Below, in pieces: positions 34,513 through 45,547 of a stretch of 64,000 nucleotides of DNA; position 1 is the first letter of the stretch; the number at the start of each line of letters is the position of its first letter. The position numbers and the translations under genes were made by a program. The DNA comes from Roridomyces roridus (Eukaryota > Basidiomycota > Agaricomycetes > Agaricales > Mycenaceae). Under the pieces are notes generated by a model, which worked only from the letters and a program-made list of their open reading frames with translations, did not search any database and was not told where the DNA came from. Location: NCBI GenBank assembly GCA_029378245.1, contig JARKIF010000024.1:248001-312000 (forward strand), in the 5' to 3' direction.

Positions 34513-34939
34513 ACAATTCTTTTCTCATTCATGACACCCAACACATCGTTTATCTTTTGGAATTCCACCCATATAACCCCTTCTTCTCTGGTATCGCAAT
34601 ATCATTAGCTACCTTATAGGTAGTTCTGGTTCATGTATACCTATCCGCTCATTACTTGACAATCACACTCATTCAATTTGGGGTTGCAACGTGCAGATGG
34701 TTTGAATTTTCCGTCAAGACTCAAGAACGCGCATGCCGAGTGTTGGGAGGCAATTCGACTCTCATACCAATCAGCGCTGCGTAATAGTCCGCAGACCCTA
34801 CACATTGCGGCCAATAGAATATTCGAAGTGTCGTGATTATCATACAACAATTATGATTGTTCTGCTTTCTGCGCCGTCCTTGGAAATCGGAAACACACTG
34901 GCTATATGTGTCAACCCGTTCAGAATTTAAACAAAACCT
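34513..34939. other. Intergenic downstream of the secreted protein
   Basis: AT-rich 3' flank with nothing recognised up to the next repeat cluster. Confidence 0.4.
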
Positions 34940-36180
34940 TCCAACGAACAATTCATTTCCCGGCCCGACTCGAACGGGAGATACTCCGCCAAGCAACTGT
35001 GCTCTTAGCACTGAGCGTAGCTCTGGAAGATGCTTCAGCTGAAACTTATCATGGCGAAACGGCAGCAACGCTGGAGATCGAAACATCAGGAAAGCCGCAT
35101 GGCCCCAAACGACGGATGAGTTGGCTAAACCTAAGAGTTCAGCCAAGTATTATGGAAGAACCTATGTATTCAGAGACGAAAGAACTCGAAGCAAGCACGG
35201 AGTCGAAGCCTAAGGCAAAAAAGATTCAACCGCCGGAAACTAAGTCTCCCGACCCGAATCGAACGGATTCACCATATAGATCTTATTTCAGGGACGTCCC
35301 GCAACTAGGCGCTCCTACTAGCTAGCAATGAGCGGACTCTCTGTATGTAAGAAGGAAGGGCTGCGGTCATATCATTTCAATGGGTTCACGGCGAAGTTGA
35401 AAAAACTGCGCCAACTTTGAAAGGCAATGTCCCAGCCCCGAGTCGAACGGGTTCTGAGCTCCAAGGACGGCGAAGGCGGGAGAATAATGGACACTATGTA
35501 TTCCATTGCCTCTGTGAATACTGTGTTCACAGTAAGGTTGAAAGAAGTTCGCCATCAAACAAATCATGTCCCAGCCCCGACTTGAACGGGATATACACCA
35601 CACCAAGTCCAGCTGATAAGAAAGCCTGTTCAGGCACAAAACCAGCAAGGGCCAGATGAGGTGCAACAAAAATCAAATGGATGAACAGAACTGTCCCGAC
35701 CCGAATTGAACGCATTCACATGTAAGTAGATTGGTATCCAACGACATCCCGCAACGAAGCTCGTCCTAGTTGGCACCAAGCGGATGTTGTGTAGGAAGGA
35801 CTGAGCTGCACGTTTTGGATTCAGCTGCAAGAAAGAAGCACTCAGAGCGAGCAAGGACCGGCGGACGTGAAAAAGTCTTGACCAAGATAATATTGCACGA
35901 TATCCCGCGCCGAATTGAACGGGTTCGCGTTTGGATTTGCAGCCCAAGAACGTCCCAACGACGATCCTACTTACTAGCTGGGACCAAGGGGATAGGAAGA
36001 AGCTAAGGTCATATCATTTCAATGGTTCACAGCGAGGTTGACAGAAAAGGCCAGACATAGAATTCAAGTGATAAACGCCGCGAGAGGGAATAGAATATAG
36101 AATATTCGAATGTGACCCGTTCGGAAAAAAACCTTCAAACGAACAGTTCATTTCCCGGCCCGACTCGAACGGGATATACT
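34940..36180 (-). repeat. tRNA-like degenerate repeats, cluster B (7 copies)
   Basis: Seven reverse-strand T-arm cores lie at about 34,958, 35,247, 35,429, 35,568, 35,693, 35,902 and 36,152, spaced roughly 120-290 bp. Two (34,958 and 36,152) share over 80 bp including a clean D-arm (GCTCAGTGCTGAGAGC) in the later copy. The one at 35,902 has an anticodon-arm-like hairpin with loop CTGCAAA (GCA) and a partial GTCCC/GGGAT acceptor. Body segments such as atttcaatggttcacagcgaggttga recur. All copies point the same way. Too degenerate to be functional tRNAs; best read as a tRNA-derived SINE multimer. Confidence 0.65.
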
Positions 36181-36611
36181 CCGCGAAGCAACTGTGCTCT
36201 CAGCACTGAGCGTAGCTCCGGAAGAGAAGATGCTTCAGCTGATATTTACTGTGGCGACGAGCAACCAACGAAGAAAGCCAGATACTTGGCCAGAAAAGCC
36301 GCGTGTCCCAAACGAAGGATGAGTACATGCTCATATCGCCGTACATGCTCATATCGCCACAGTTGATTCGGAAAGATGTATTCAAATCGTATCACCAGAA
36401 CAAGAGAGTGGAGCATTGGAGTACTTTTGGGTAGGGCACGGCACAGAACGGCGTACAATTACGGTGAGGCAGTATGAACGGGACAAGGGGTGAAGGCAAT
36501 GCAGGGCTCGTGCGGACACTGTAAACCGGTACGACGAAAGAATCCTGCATACACTTGTTCAGCGCGCAGACTGAAGCGGAGAAAGAAAACGCACCCAGGC
36601 AAGAACGCTCA

Positions 36612-37503
36612 TCATTCGTTATCACGCAGCCCAAATTTGTTCGTAGGTGCACGCCGCTCAAACGATTGCTCGCGGTCACCACCAAAGCGGGGACGGTCAA
36701 AGTCACGAGGGGCGCGAGGAGGACGAGAATCGTCAAAGTCACGAGGCGCACGAGAATCACCGAATGAACGAGGGGGACGATCACCATAGCCACCACCTGA
36801 GCGTTCCCCAGACTCACCGCCCAGCCCGAATTGCTTGCGAGGAGCGCCGTTACCGTATCCAGAATCGTTGCGACTCCCAAAGCCCCCGCCTCTGCCCCCA
36901 CCTCTGCCCCCGCCTCTGCCGCCCCTGCCTCCGCCGCCCCTGCCTCCGCCGCGTGACCCGTAGCCCCCACGAGTGGCGTTGGGACGAGCCCATTTTCGCT
37001 GAGGCGTGCCATCAGCATCCGAGTCCGAGTCGGACGATCGCGACCTGCGTGGATGTCGTTGCGTTAACGACAAGGGGATGAAGAAGAAGGACGTGGCGAC
37101 GCACCACGGCTTGGAACCCTCCTCTGGAGCTTGGGGACACATTGGACTTATGTGTCCTTTCTCGCCGCACCGGTGACATACCACGGGTTCGGGGCACTTG
37201 GACGACATGTGCCCCTCCTCGCCACAGCGGCGGCAGGTGACGGGCTTGGGGCAGTCAGAGATCATGTGTCCTTCCTGTCCACCTGGGGAGTATAAGTTGT
37301 CATTGGAAGTAGGGTACAAGGGGCTGCGTGCAGTTAAAGCTGAATTTGGGCGTGGTGAGCGACTGAGAGATGTGCGAGGCGGGGAGGACGTACCAGGTTC
37401 TCGCGAGGGGAGTGAACGACCGTATCAGCAAGGGCGTTCGGAGAGCATGTTCCCGCGATACGGCGAGGGAGGCACGAGCGGAGAGCAGGCGGAGGAGGGA
37501 CAT
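36612..37503 (-). CDS. CCHC zinc-knuckle / RGG-box RNA-binding protein, possibly mitochondrial
   Basis: It starts at 37,503 (MSLLRLLSARASLAVSREHA), a basic, Ser/Leu/Ala-rich leader like a mitochondrial presequence. After an intron with a GTACGT donor come GQEGHMISDCP, CRRCGEEGHMSSKCP and CHRCGEKGHISPMCP, i.e. two complete CX2CX4HX4C knuckles and a partial first one. A second intron (about 37,050-37,108) leads to an acidic SDSDSDAD stretch, a Gly/Arg-rich RGG tract and repeated PRDFDDSRPPR-like units, ending NKFGLRDNE at 36,612. Zinc knuckles plus RGG boxes bind single-stranded RNA (Gis2/Air-like). The first knuckle lacks its CxxC in the simplest splice model, so the intron 1 junction or the knuckle itself is atypical. 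Confidence 0.75.
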
Positions 37504-37669
37504 TGTGGTGGAAGAAGACTTTGATGGAAGAAAAAGCGCCAGTTCGACGTGATCCGGTGGCGGTACTGTGCCATCAGGTGGTCCGTGCGCGTCCCGTGCC
37601 ACTTGTCTGCCCACCGATTCTCTCCTTCCATGGCTGTTTGTAGGGAACGATACCAGCGTCAACTGCTAG

Positions 37670-38160
37670 GTGTGCCTTGCCGTATCCGACGTGCAGGACT
37701 GGACCAAGGGCTCAGAACTTAAGCTTCCGGCGGACCTCCATGGTCACCTTTCTGCGGGCGATTCTGCCAAGATACCCGCGCATCTGAAGCTGAAATCCAG
37801 TTTGTACACTACCTACAAGCAGCCCATCGCGCAAGCAACGCAGCACTTCCTCTCATGGTGCGTCACCGATCCCCGAATCACTTCCCGCCTTGAGATGACA
37901 ACTCGTATGTAGTGCAGAGTCTCCATGCAGCCCCCGGGCCCATGATCTTTTTCGCTCACTCCATGGGCGCTCTTCTCGCCGCTGACGGCGCGACCATATC
38001 TGGGACGAGACGACATCCCCATGCCGTCGTCAGCGGCATCGCATCATCTTCCCGGCGGTCGACGACAAGAACAAAACGAACAAGCACTCGGATGTGGACA
38101 AGGACGAATGGGATGCTTTTCAAAAGGGATCGGACAGTGCGTGGCTTCAGTACTATTAGT
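37670..38160 (+). pseudogene. Fragment of a DUF676-type lipase/hydrolase gene
   Basis: Scattered coding-like pieces: KLPADLHGHL, LYTTYKQPIAQATQHFLSW, then at about 37,918 LHAAPGPMIFFAHSMGALLA with a nucleophile-elbow-like HSMG, and finally VDDKNKTNKHSDVDKDEWDA to a stop near 38,160. The AHSMG-LLAAD pattern is that of mushroom DUF676-type lipases. The required upstream fold and the catalytic Asp and His are not seen, and the frames do not join cleanly. Its leftover promoter-proximal end lies close to the divergent zinc-knuckle gene. Confidence 0.4.
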
Positions 38161-38461
38161 AGTCGACCTACCCTCGAGTTTCAGCCAAGTTTCAGCCACA
38201 TCATTCCTCGTTTCGTACGGCATCAAAACACCGCTGACAACAGTCAAATGCCCGCCGGATTCGCGCCGTCCGCTGAGGCTTCCCAAAAAGGGAAGTTGTA
38301 AACGGCCAAGGCACACAATCACATCGCAATTTGATCAAAATACCAATGAAATAACACCGGCACGCTGCGCGCGTTCACCCATTCCTTTTCTCCCTCTCCG
38401 AGGTCTCTCTCTCTCGTTCTTTGTCCTCTCCTTCCTTCATTATTCGCCCTTCCCTTCAACT

Positions 38462-39642
38462 ATGAAGCGTGTTCTCGCTATTCACGGCCACTCGCAGTGT
38501 TCCCAGAGTCTTCGTTACAAGGTGCGTCCGCTACCCATATGCACCGAAGAAGCCCAACTCATTCATGTGCTCCAGCTCTCCTCCATCGAAAAAGCCTGCC
38601 AAGATACGGTCGAATTCGGTCCGTCGCTACGACTCCCATCTGCGCATCCTCACTCATCTAATCATCAGTGTACGTCGACGCCCCGCACATCCTCCTCGCC
38701 GTCGACCTTCCCGGCTCGGCACTCTCACAAGCGTCAGCCTCAGCCGTCACCATCAGCGACCACCCCGCGCGGGCGTGGTGGCGGTTCTTGTATACCATGC
38801 GCGACGTCGAAGCCGTGCACAAGTCGTTCGAGTATATGCGCAGGGTGTTGGAGGAGCAGGGGCCTTTTGATGTGCGTTGTTTTCGAGCTTGAATTTACTT
38901 GGGAGGAGGTGGCTGACGACACCACCTCGCAGGGAATTCTCGGATTCAGCCAGGGTGCATCGTTTGCTGCTATGATCGTCGCACACGTGCGTGACCGCGT
39001 AGCTCTTCCTCCGACCGTGTGGCTAACGATTTTTTAGATGGAGAACCAAGACATGCCGGGATGTCTACTCCGAGGTGTAAATCATCCACAATTGTACGTC
39101 CTCCCTCCCTCCTTCCTCGCCATCATCATCGTTCCTCACACCCTTAATTTTAAACAGCCAATTCGCCATCCTCCTCTCCGGGTTCTTCGCCCCCTGCGAC
39201 GTCGTCGCCCTCCCCCGCGTCCCCATCCGCACACCCTCCCTCCACATATTCGGCATCCACGACATCATGGTCAGCCCCGAGAACATGGCCCGTCTAACGA
39301 CGTACTTTGACGCCCCGCGCGTCGAGGTGCATGCCGGCGGGCATTTCATACCTAGGACGCAGGCCTGGACGCGGTTTATCGCTGCGTACCTCAAGTCCAC
39401 GGCGGAACCTTCGTTTACTGGCGCCGTGGGGACGAATTATGGGGTTGTGGCGCCGACGATAAAGTCTCCCACCCTCAAGATGTGTCGGGAGGAGTTTTTT
39501 AATATTAGGAAGAGTACGGAGGTGCGTTTCTGGGCCTTTTCAATTCTCTGCGGTGAACTAAAACTCTTGAACCGTATAGGGCTTGGACGGTCGTGCGAGA
39601 CCGTATACAGCTACGCCGGCTGAGATTGCTGGGACTGCGTGA
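38462..39642 (+). CDS. FSH1-family serine hydrolase
   Basis: Alpha/beta hydrolase of the FSH1 (DUF341) family, acting on unknown esters. The start at 38,462 gives MKRVLAIHGHSQ, the family's beta-1/oxyanion segment. Exons continue LSSIEKACQDTVEF, VYVDAPHILLAVDLPG, ARAWWRFLYTMRDVEAVHKS, then GILGFSQGASFAAMIVAH with the nucleophile Ser in GFSQG. Next come FAILLSGFFAPCD and SLHIFGIHDIMVSPE (catalytic Asp in HDIMV), then VHAGGHFIPR (catalytic His), and a C-terminal tail to TPAEIAGTA at 39,642. Seven exons with short GTGCGT-type introns; frame is kept at each junction tested. The catalytic triad is complete. Confidence 0.88.
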
Positions 39643-39940
39643 ATAGAGCATAGAGCATAGACTGATAGACTGACTGACCGCCGCGCCTTTGAGTGGTGCA
39701 AATTTGTATTTACTTGGGCGATTGTGCTTTATATCTAATTTATCTCGTTTAACTTTTTAACTTGACTTGTTGTGCTTGTAACTTGAGTCTGCGTCGGCTT
39801 TGCAATTTACCAGTACAGTATACCTGCGACGCGTGTATCCAGTGCCTCTCTCGACATCTTCGAGCCGGGTTCAATTATGGTAGTATGCACATTCCCGTGC
39901 GCCCGAACTGAGGTTGGAAAAAAAATGGAATCCGATTGAA
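39643..39940. other. 3' flank of the FSH1-type gene, nothing recognised
   Basis: AT-rich sequence with T-rich tracts follows the stop. No gene is supported before the next tRNA-like repeats. Confidence 0.4.
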
Positions 39941-40930
39941 ACACTCTCCAGAGTCTCAGCCCCGAATTGAACGGGCTCCCAGGGAGATATGGACTTGGCT
40001 TTCAAGAGCAAGTGCGCGGCTGGCGGTGGCGCCAACGGGATTTCCACGAAGGGAGCCACAGTCACATTACTTGTGCAGCAAAGCGAGGTTCTAGGAACAA
40101 AAGCTCCCTAAAATCCATCGTAGGTCTCAGCCCCGAATTGAACGGGCTCACATGGACTTGTGTGTCCTCAGGAAGAGCGGTCATCCAGTGGGTTCCTGGA
40201 ACGTCCCGTACCACACGGAATCTTCTTTACGGAGGGATAAGCTGAAGGCAATTCATAACCTCAGGAAGCGACTCAAGGAAGGATGTATACACCTTCGCCT
40301 GCGTCTGCGCCTTCCGGGATGACGGTGAATTGCTGGCCATACCCTGACAGCGTCTCGCACCATTTTTTAACGGAGAGAGTGGTGTACCTTACGCCGAATC
40401 TTCATATAAATTGGCAAATAACTTCGAGAGAGCAGGAGAGAGAAGACAGACCCCTTCGTCTTGCCCATGCCCACTCGGATGCTGGAGTACAACAGGGCGC
40501 AGAATGAGCCCATGAGCGACTAACAAGAGTATAGGCGCGAAGATCTCGAACTCGATCCCAGGCTCGGAAGGTTCCAGGGAGTGAGCATTGGCATCGACAA
40601 AGGCCAGAATGTGGTGCAAGAGTTCTGCAATATCGAGTGAAGACTCCGACTCGGCGGGCATCGTACTGTCAGAAAAAGGACAATTTACAACTCTGACCAT
40701 CAATTACACGCCCTCTGCAGGCTCTGCTGTCCTGACCATAAGTACCAATTTTCAATCAATTTTGTCCCGCCCAACTGACAAGTCTGGGAGATCTAAACCA
40801 CTGCCGCTCAAACGAGCTTCGTATGCCACAGAAGGCTGTCATTCCCGTGCGCCCGAGCGAGGTTGAAAAAGAAATCGTATAGACATGGACCCAGAGTCTC
40901 ACCCCCGAATCGAACGGGCTCCCAGAGAGA
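39941..40930 (-). repeat. tRNA-like degenerate repeats, cluster C (3 copies)
   Basis: Reverse-strand T-arm cores lie at about 39,952, 40,123 and 40,895, all in the variant followed by GGGGCTGAGAC or GGGGGTGAGAC. Upstream of the core (reverse strand) sits aagtccatatctccctgggag, which can fold as an extra arm like that of a type II tRNA. The element at 40,895 and the flanking 100 bp recur at about 59,998-60,110. No functional cloverleaf is seen. Confidence 0.6.
40389..40870 (-). pseudogene. Truncated F-box-like gene fragment (DIAELLHHIL family)
   Basis: From an ATG at 40,661 the reverse strand reads MPAESESSLDIAELLHHILA, the N-terminal motif of the intact genes at 60.8-63.2 kb. It loses family resemblance after about 60 residues and runs into a stop at 40,389. 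Just upstream (40,680-40,860) lies a piece of the family 3' end. The two pieces are in the order expected at a junction of two tandem copies with most of each gene deleted. Confidence 0.6.
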
Positions 40931-40989
40931 TATGGACTTGTAACCTCAGGCCTCAGGACGTGCAGCAAGTGCGCGGCCGGCTGTAACAC

Positions 40990-41414
40990 CATTGAGTGAG
41001 GGATGACGGTATTTATACCGGCGAGCAGCAGCCGCGAGGTGATGATTTGGTTTTCAATCGCAAGAAACAGATAATTTACAACTCTGACGACCGAACTACA
41101 CTACACGCCTGGTACCATCCCAATTTCGACCCACGCAAACTGGTCTTTTGTAAACAACTTGGTAGCTCTTCGTCTCCCAGTCACCTTCGAGTCTCAAACA
41201 ATCTTCGTATGCCACGGAACTTGTCTGTCGCCAAAAACTGTAGTACACGTCTCAGTGTCTCCATGGGTGCAACAACGTAGCATGAACTTTGAACCCATGA
41301 TTCGATATCCAGCGCGGCGACAAGATCAGCCATGCCAATGTTGATGCCTTGAAGGATGCCCACGTCCACACCCGTTGGCGATTCCACTTGTGCCCGCCCA
41401 CCGTGGATACTCAA
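40990..41414 (-). pseudogene. 3' fragment of an F-box-like gene (same family)
   Basis: Reverse-strand frame ending LQFLATDKFRGIRRLFETRR (41,414-41,181), then continuing out of frame to about 41,060. It closely matches the 3' end of the gene at 60.2-61.5 kb, including cgaccgaactaca...acgcctgg (41,080-41,113 against 60,163-60,183). The upstream exons are absent or unrecognisable. Together with the adjacent tRNA-like repeat it forms a block duplicated at 60 kb. Confidence 0.65.
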
Positions 41415-42010
41415 AGTATCGAAGAGTCTCGCAAGGTGAAATCAGGTGGAAGGGCGCGACAACGGCGGAGCTGGTCAGGGGTGTTGAGCACCGAACAATG
41501 AATTAATGACGAACATTGACGATCAAGTGGGACGATATCCAACGGCGTTGAAACCAATGGTGATGGCACAGATGAGGCGCTACGAGACCAGATGGACAAA
41601 TTTTGGTTGATAAGCGGGCACAAGCCAAGCCCACGCCACACCCGCCCAGCCAAATTCAAACTCCGCTAAGCGGCGCAAGCCAGTTTGGCACGCCAATATG
41701 AAAAGTCTGGGAATAGTTGGACGAATGCGACGGCTTTGCCTTAGGATGGCGGGGTGACGATTGATGCGAATGTGGCGCCGCAGGAAGCGAACGCGTTGAG
41801 CCCACAGTAAGAATGTGACCGTGTCCGTGTGGCCGTACGACTTGTATTGGATTCTTGCGTCACACGGAGTTCGAACTGATTTTGCTAGGATAATCTACCG
41901 AATGAAGAACGACGTCGATACCACTCTGCTCATGAAATTATTTTCCCAAGTTCACACCACAAGAGAGAACGTACCTCAAAACACAAGATCGTCCGAATGT
42001 GCCGCCCGTA
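41415..42010. other. Unassigned sequence
   Basis: No domain-bearing frame is seen. It may contain further F-box debris, but I could not align it by eye. Confidence 0.35.
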
Positions 42011-42012
42011 TA

Positions 42013-42253
42013 CTGTAGTATTCCGTTCAATTCGAATGGCAGTTCGACGTGTGACTTTCTATACGAATGGAACCTTTCGTAGCCGACGGCCGGCAGTGCT
42101 CAAAAAGGAAATTTGATCGTGATCTGATCTCGGCTAAGCTCGGCATCACTCGGCAGGCGAAAAATCCTGTTTGTGACCCTGTGACATACAAAAATTTTCG
42201 TATAAAAAATTCGCTGTGACCCGTGACCATACGAATTGAACGAAATACTACAG
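42013..42253. mobile_element. 241-bp MITE with TA target duplication
   Basis: The ends are inverted repeats: left ctgtagtatt[c]cgttcaattcg; right, inverted, ctgtagtatt[t]cgttcaattcg. TA lies on both sides (42,011-42,012 and 42,254-42,255). This form suits a Tc1/mariner-derived MITE. It has inserted close to the 3' end of the F-box pseudogene, just after the codons RGMEIR. There is no coding capacity. Confidence 0.75.
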
Positions 42254-43404
42254 TACGTATCTCCATACCACGCTGTCGATGCGACACAATCACCTCCCGC
42301 AGCGCATCAGCAGGAGGTACCGAAGTAATGATTTCAGGATCGTCCAAAATAAGAGAAAAATACCGGAGGGAAGCGCTTCGGTTCCGGAGGATGTCGGCCA
42401 CGATCGTGTAATCCTCCATCTCGATGTATTCCGCTCGGATAGTCAACGAAGGGAGGTTGGGGAGTAGATTTCTCCCGTCTCGGAAGAGCTGGAGCAGGGA
42501 CACGGCTGATTCGTCGACTAGTCAGATGGTGAAGTCGGTGAGGTTGGGAACTAGTCGAAGATATTGCTCGACTTGTCCGTCGCCGTACTGCTCAGCGCTG
42601 AGATACAGCGAACGCAGCGGCGGGGACGACCGTGTGAGAAAGGAAACCATATCCTCGTGGTCGATGTCGAGGCTCGAAATCCAAAGAGTTTCGAGGGCGG
42701 GCAGCGTGAGATACTGCAGAAAAACGGCTGTGCACGGCCTTGATTCGTGCCCAAGCCGTAGATGCCTCAACGCCGTATGAGTCAACGGGACACTGGCAGC
42801 GTCGGCGTGGATTTCATCCATGAAAATAAAGCTGAGGAAGGTGCACTCCACCAAGTTGGGCGCACAACGCAACAACTCGATGCAAGGCTTGGCGTTGAAG
42901 AACGACATAAAGGCTGCGTCTCCCAACATATTCCTCGCCACCGTCAACGACATCAAACCCACGAACCGGTAGGCCATCCGCATGAGGACCTCCATACTCG
43001 CAGGATGCAACTCCAAAGTCTGGATGTTGTGCGCGTAGATCCCCACTGTGGGAAGGAAAATGTATCAGGATGATTGAGTCGAATGCATCAGGATGACTGA
43101 CGAACTCACTCAGGCTGATAGTGTGGACACAATCAACCTGATTGTGTCGACTCACTCATGCTGATTGAAAATTCGGCAGATTTGTCAATCAGCCTGAGTG
43201 GGTCGCTCAATCAGGTCGATACAATCGTATCAATCAGGTTGATTGGGTTTTTCATCAGGTTGATTGACCCTTTCACCGCTCTTCAAAATTCAATAATTAT
43301 ATACCCGCTACGTAATGTACATACATCCAGACGTACTAGGGGCCCCTCCTTGCTCGTTCATCCCACTCACACCTCAGACAGCTCCGATTCTATCAGCATA
43401 AGTC

Positions 43405-43472
43405 AGCAAAGCATCGCGCACAAATGAACAAGCATCGCGCACAAATGAACAAGCATCGCGCACAAACGAACA
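43405..43472. repeat. 21-bp tandem repeat, about 3 copies
   Basis: The unit aagcatcgcgcacaaatgaac is repeated head to tail with one base change in the last copy. It lies inside the CACTG-ended transposon. On the reverse strand it reads as LCAMLVH repeats, probably incidental. Confidence 0.85.
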
Positions 43473-45547
43473 AGCAATCTCACCGATGCCCATGTTGCAA
43501 CCGAATGTTCAATTAGCGAGTCTGTGCGAGAAGTCAGTGAGTTGCAGCGTAACAACGACTGCGCAAATGGAGCAGAAAGTGCACCGTCAGTGAGCAGGCT
43601 CCCGTTATTCCGGGTTGACTCTTGAAGATTCTGAGCGACGTCGGCAGCGCGTATACGAGGCTCGTGCGAGTCCGGGACCAAAATTAGAACAACAAATGTG
43701 GCCGTGCCAAATGAACTTACAGTGTGATTGTCTCTTTGCGTTCGAAAAAAAGCTCATAGTTCGTCTCACCCGTCCGAACCCGTCTGCAGAAATTCCAGTA
43801 AATAATCGTGCAGAATTCAAACAGAGGCTACTCGCCGATACGGTGGTGACAGTAGTAAGTCGCATAAGACCGAGTCCTTGACGGCAGCGGGTGACTTGCG
43901 AATCTATGGGTTCCTGCGTCATTCACAATCAGCAATGAGCATGATAAACTCGCGGATGTAAGAATGGACGTACTTTGAATCTTTGTACGACAAGAACGAT
44001 TCTACCCAAACCATGAGTGATAAGGTACGAGTTCAGGAAAGCCATGCTTACATTCGCGCCGATATTCGGGTGCATCGTATTTGCCCACCCTATATTGTCT
44101 GGGATTAGTATGGTGCCGAGACTGGGGAGATGAGCGAGGGTTTCACCTGGCACGGATGTAACGCGACCACACGCCCGATCGCGAAAGGAATCGAAGTATC
44201 AACGGCCTAGAGACGAGAAGTTGGAGTCACCAAGTGAATCAGGGACCAGGACAACTCGGCGATTCAGAAACCTGGAGATTAAGTCAGCGAGAGAATCAGA
44301 CAGAAAAAAGAAGACGAGCTCGGATAAGTGCAGTGAGAAAGGACCACCGTGACCCTGGAAAACAGTGGAGACGCGCGACTGAAAGAAACAAAGAGGATGT
44401 CAGTCGGGGGTGCAAAACAAACCTTGTGTCGCGATCTCTCCGTTGGGCGTTATTGAACGAGCTGGGAGCTGCCAAATTGTCAACTTTGCGAGCGATGGCC
44501 GAAACATGCGTACGGCGATTCAACGTTATTCAACCGACTTTGACATTCGTGTCGAAAGTGACGCCGAGAAGTCGGAGGGAAGGTCACGGAGGCACCGGAA
44601 GGCGCACCCACTGCAGGCCAATGTGACGAATCCAATGCTGCGAGGCCCCAAATCCAACTCCTCGGTCGACCATCCCATTCCACTCACTTTGCAAAGGTCA
44701 AAAAGTGTTGCGAGCCAATAAACGAGGAATTCAACTCACCGATACATGTACACCTAACCTAGCAATGAGATAAATTAGTGGAGAAGAAAGAGCGGTGAAC
44801 AAGTCAGGGTTCGGCTGCGCGCGCGTCATTGGGAACTGGGAACGTGTGAGTCAGACTGCACACTGAAGCGAACACTGCATGCGAGAAGATGCCACTTGCG
44901 CTTGAAACCTTGATGATGCCGAGCCTGTACAACACCCACGTGCGGAATGAACGTTGAACAGCGAGCGCGTGGGCAGACGTTGTCCTCGAGTTGTTGGTTT
45001 GGAGCTCGAGGTCGGAGTGGCCTCGGATGGTGAGGCGCGCGGTGGAGCAATCAGCGTTGTACATCTGTGAGACGTACCCGGCGGCATTTCCCTGCTCCTC
45101 GTCCTCTCGACAACGATCCCCTCCATCGCCCCGCTTAAGTTTGAGTAAGGATCGAAGGCTGAGAGTGCTGGTTCTCTTTAGCGATATTGTCGAAGGCATG
45201 CGGAAATAGAGGCGGGAATGGAACAAGAAATCAATGACTTGGTGAGCGAGGGAAAACGAGTGAAACGACGAATGGACACCCTGGTTATTTGATTTTGCAG
45301 GTGTTCTCTGGTGAGCGTCTCCCCTCGAGGTATTCGCGCCGGAGTGCTGCGAGTCATCAGGAATCGCCAGCATGGGACAGAGATATCGGTGTGCACGCGA
45401 GAGCGAAGACAAGGGGTTAGCACTGGTACGGACGAGGAGAGCATAGTGACGCGCCAGGGAGGGTAGCCAAACTACAACACAAACGATCCAACACTAAATC
45501 CGACGGGGATGGCGCGAGCGACGACAACGGGAAAAGGAACGATTCGG

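Noticed and set aside
36612..37319. Zinc-knuckle protein as a retroviral/Gypsy gag
   Set aside because: No protease, reverse transcriptase or integrase frames nearby; the RGG tract, introns and presequence-like start fit a cellular RNA-binding gene.
38021..39037. 338-codon forward frame overlapping the FSH1-type gene
   Set aside because: Runs through introns and in the wrong frame relative to the FSH1 motifs; a shadow frame.
32561..41000. The repeated GTTCGA-type motifs as functional tRNA genes
   Set aside because: Acceptor stems and most anticodon arms do not pair and there are no clean Pol III stop signals; the one real tRNA in the window shows what a good one looks like.
43405..43472. 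Short direct repeats as a CRISPR array
   Set aside because: The 21-bp units are contiguous with no spacers, lie in a eukaryotic transposon, and CRISPR arrays are not expected in a fungal nucleus.
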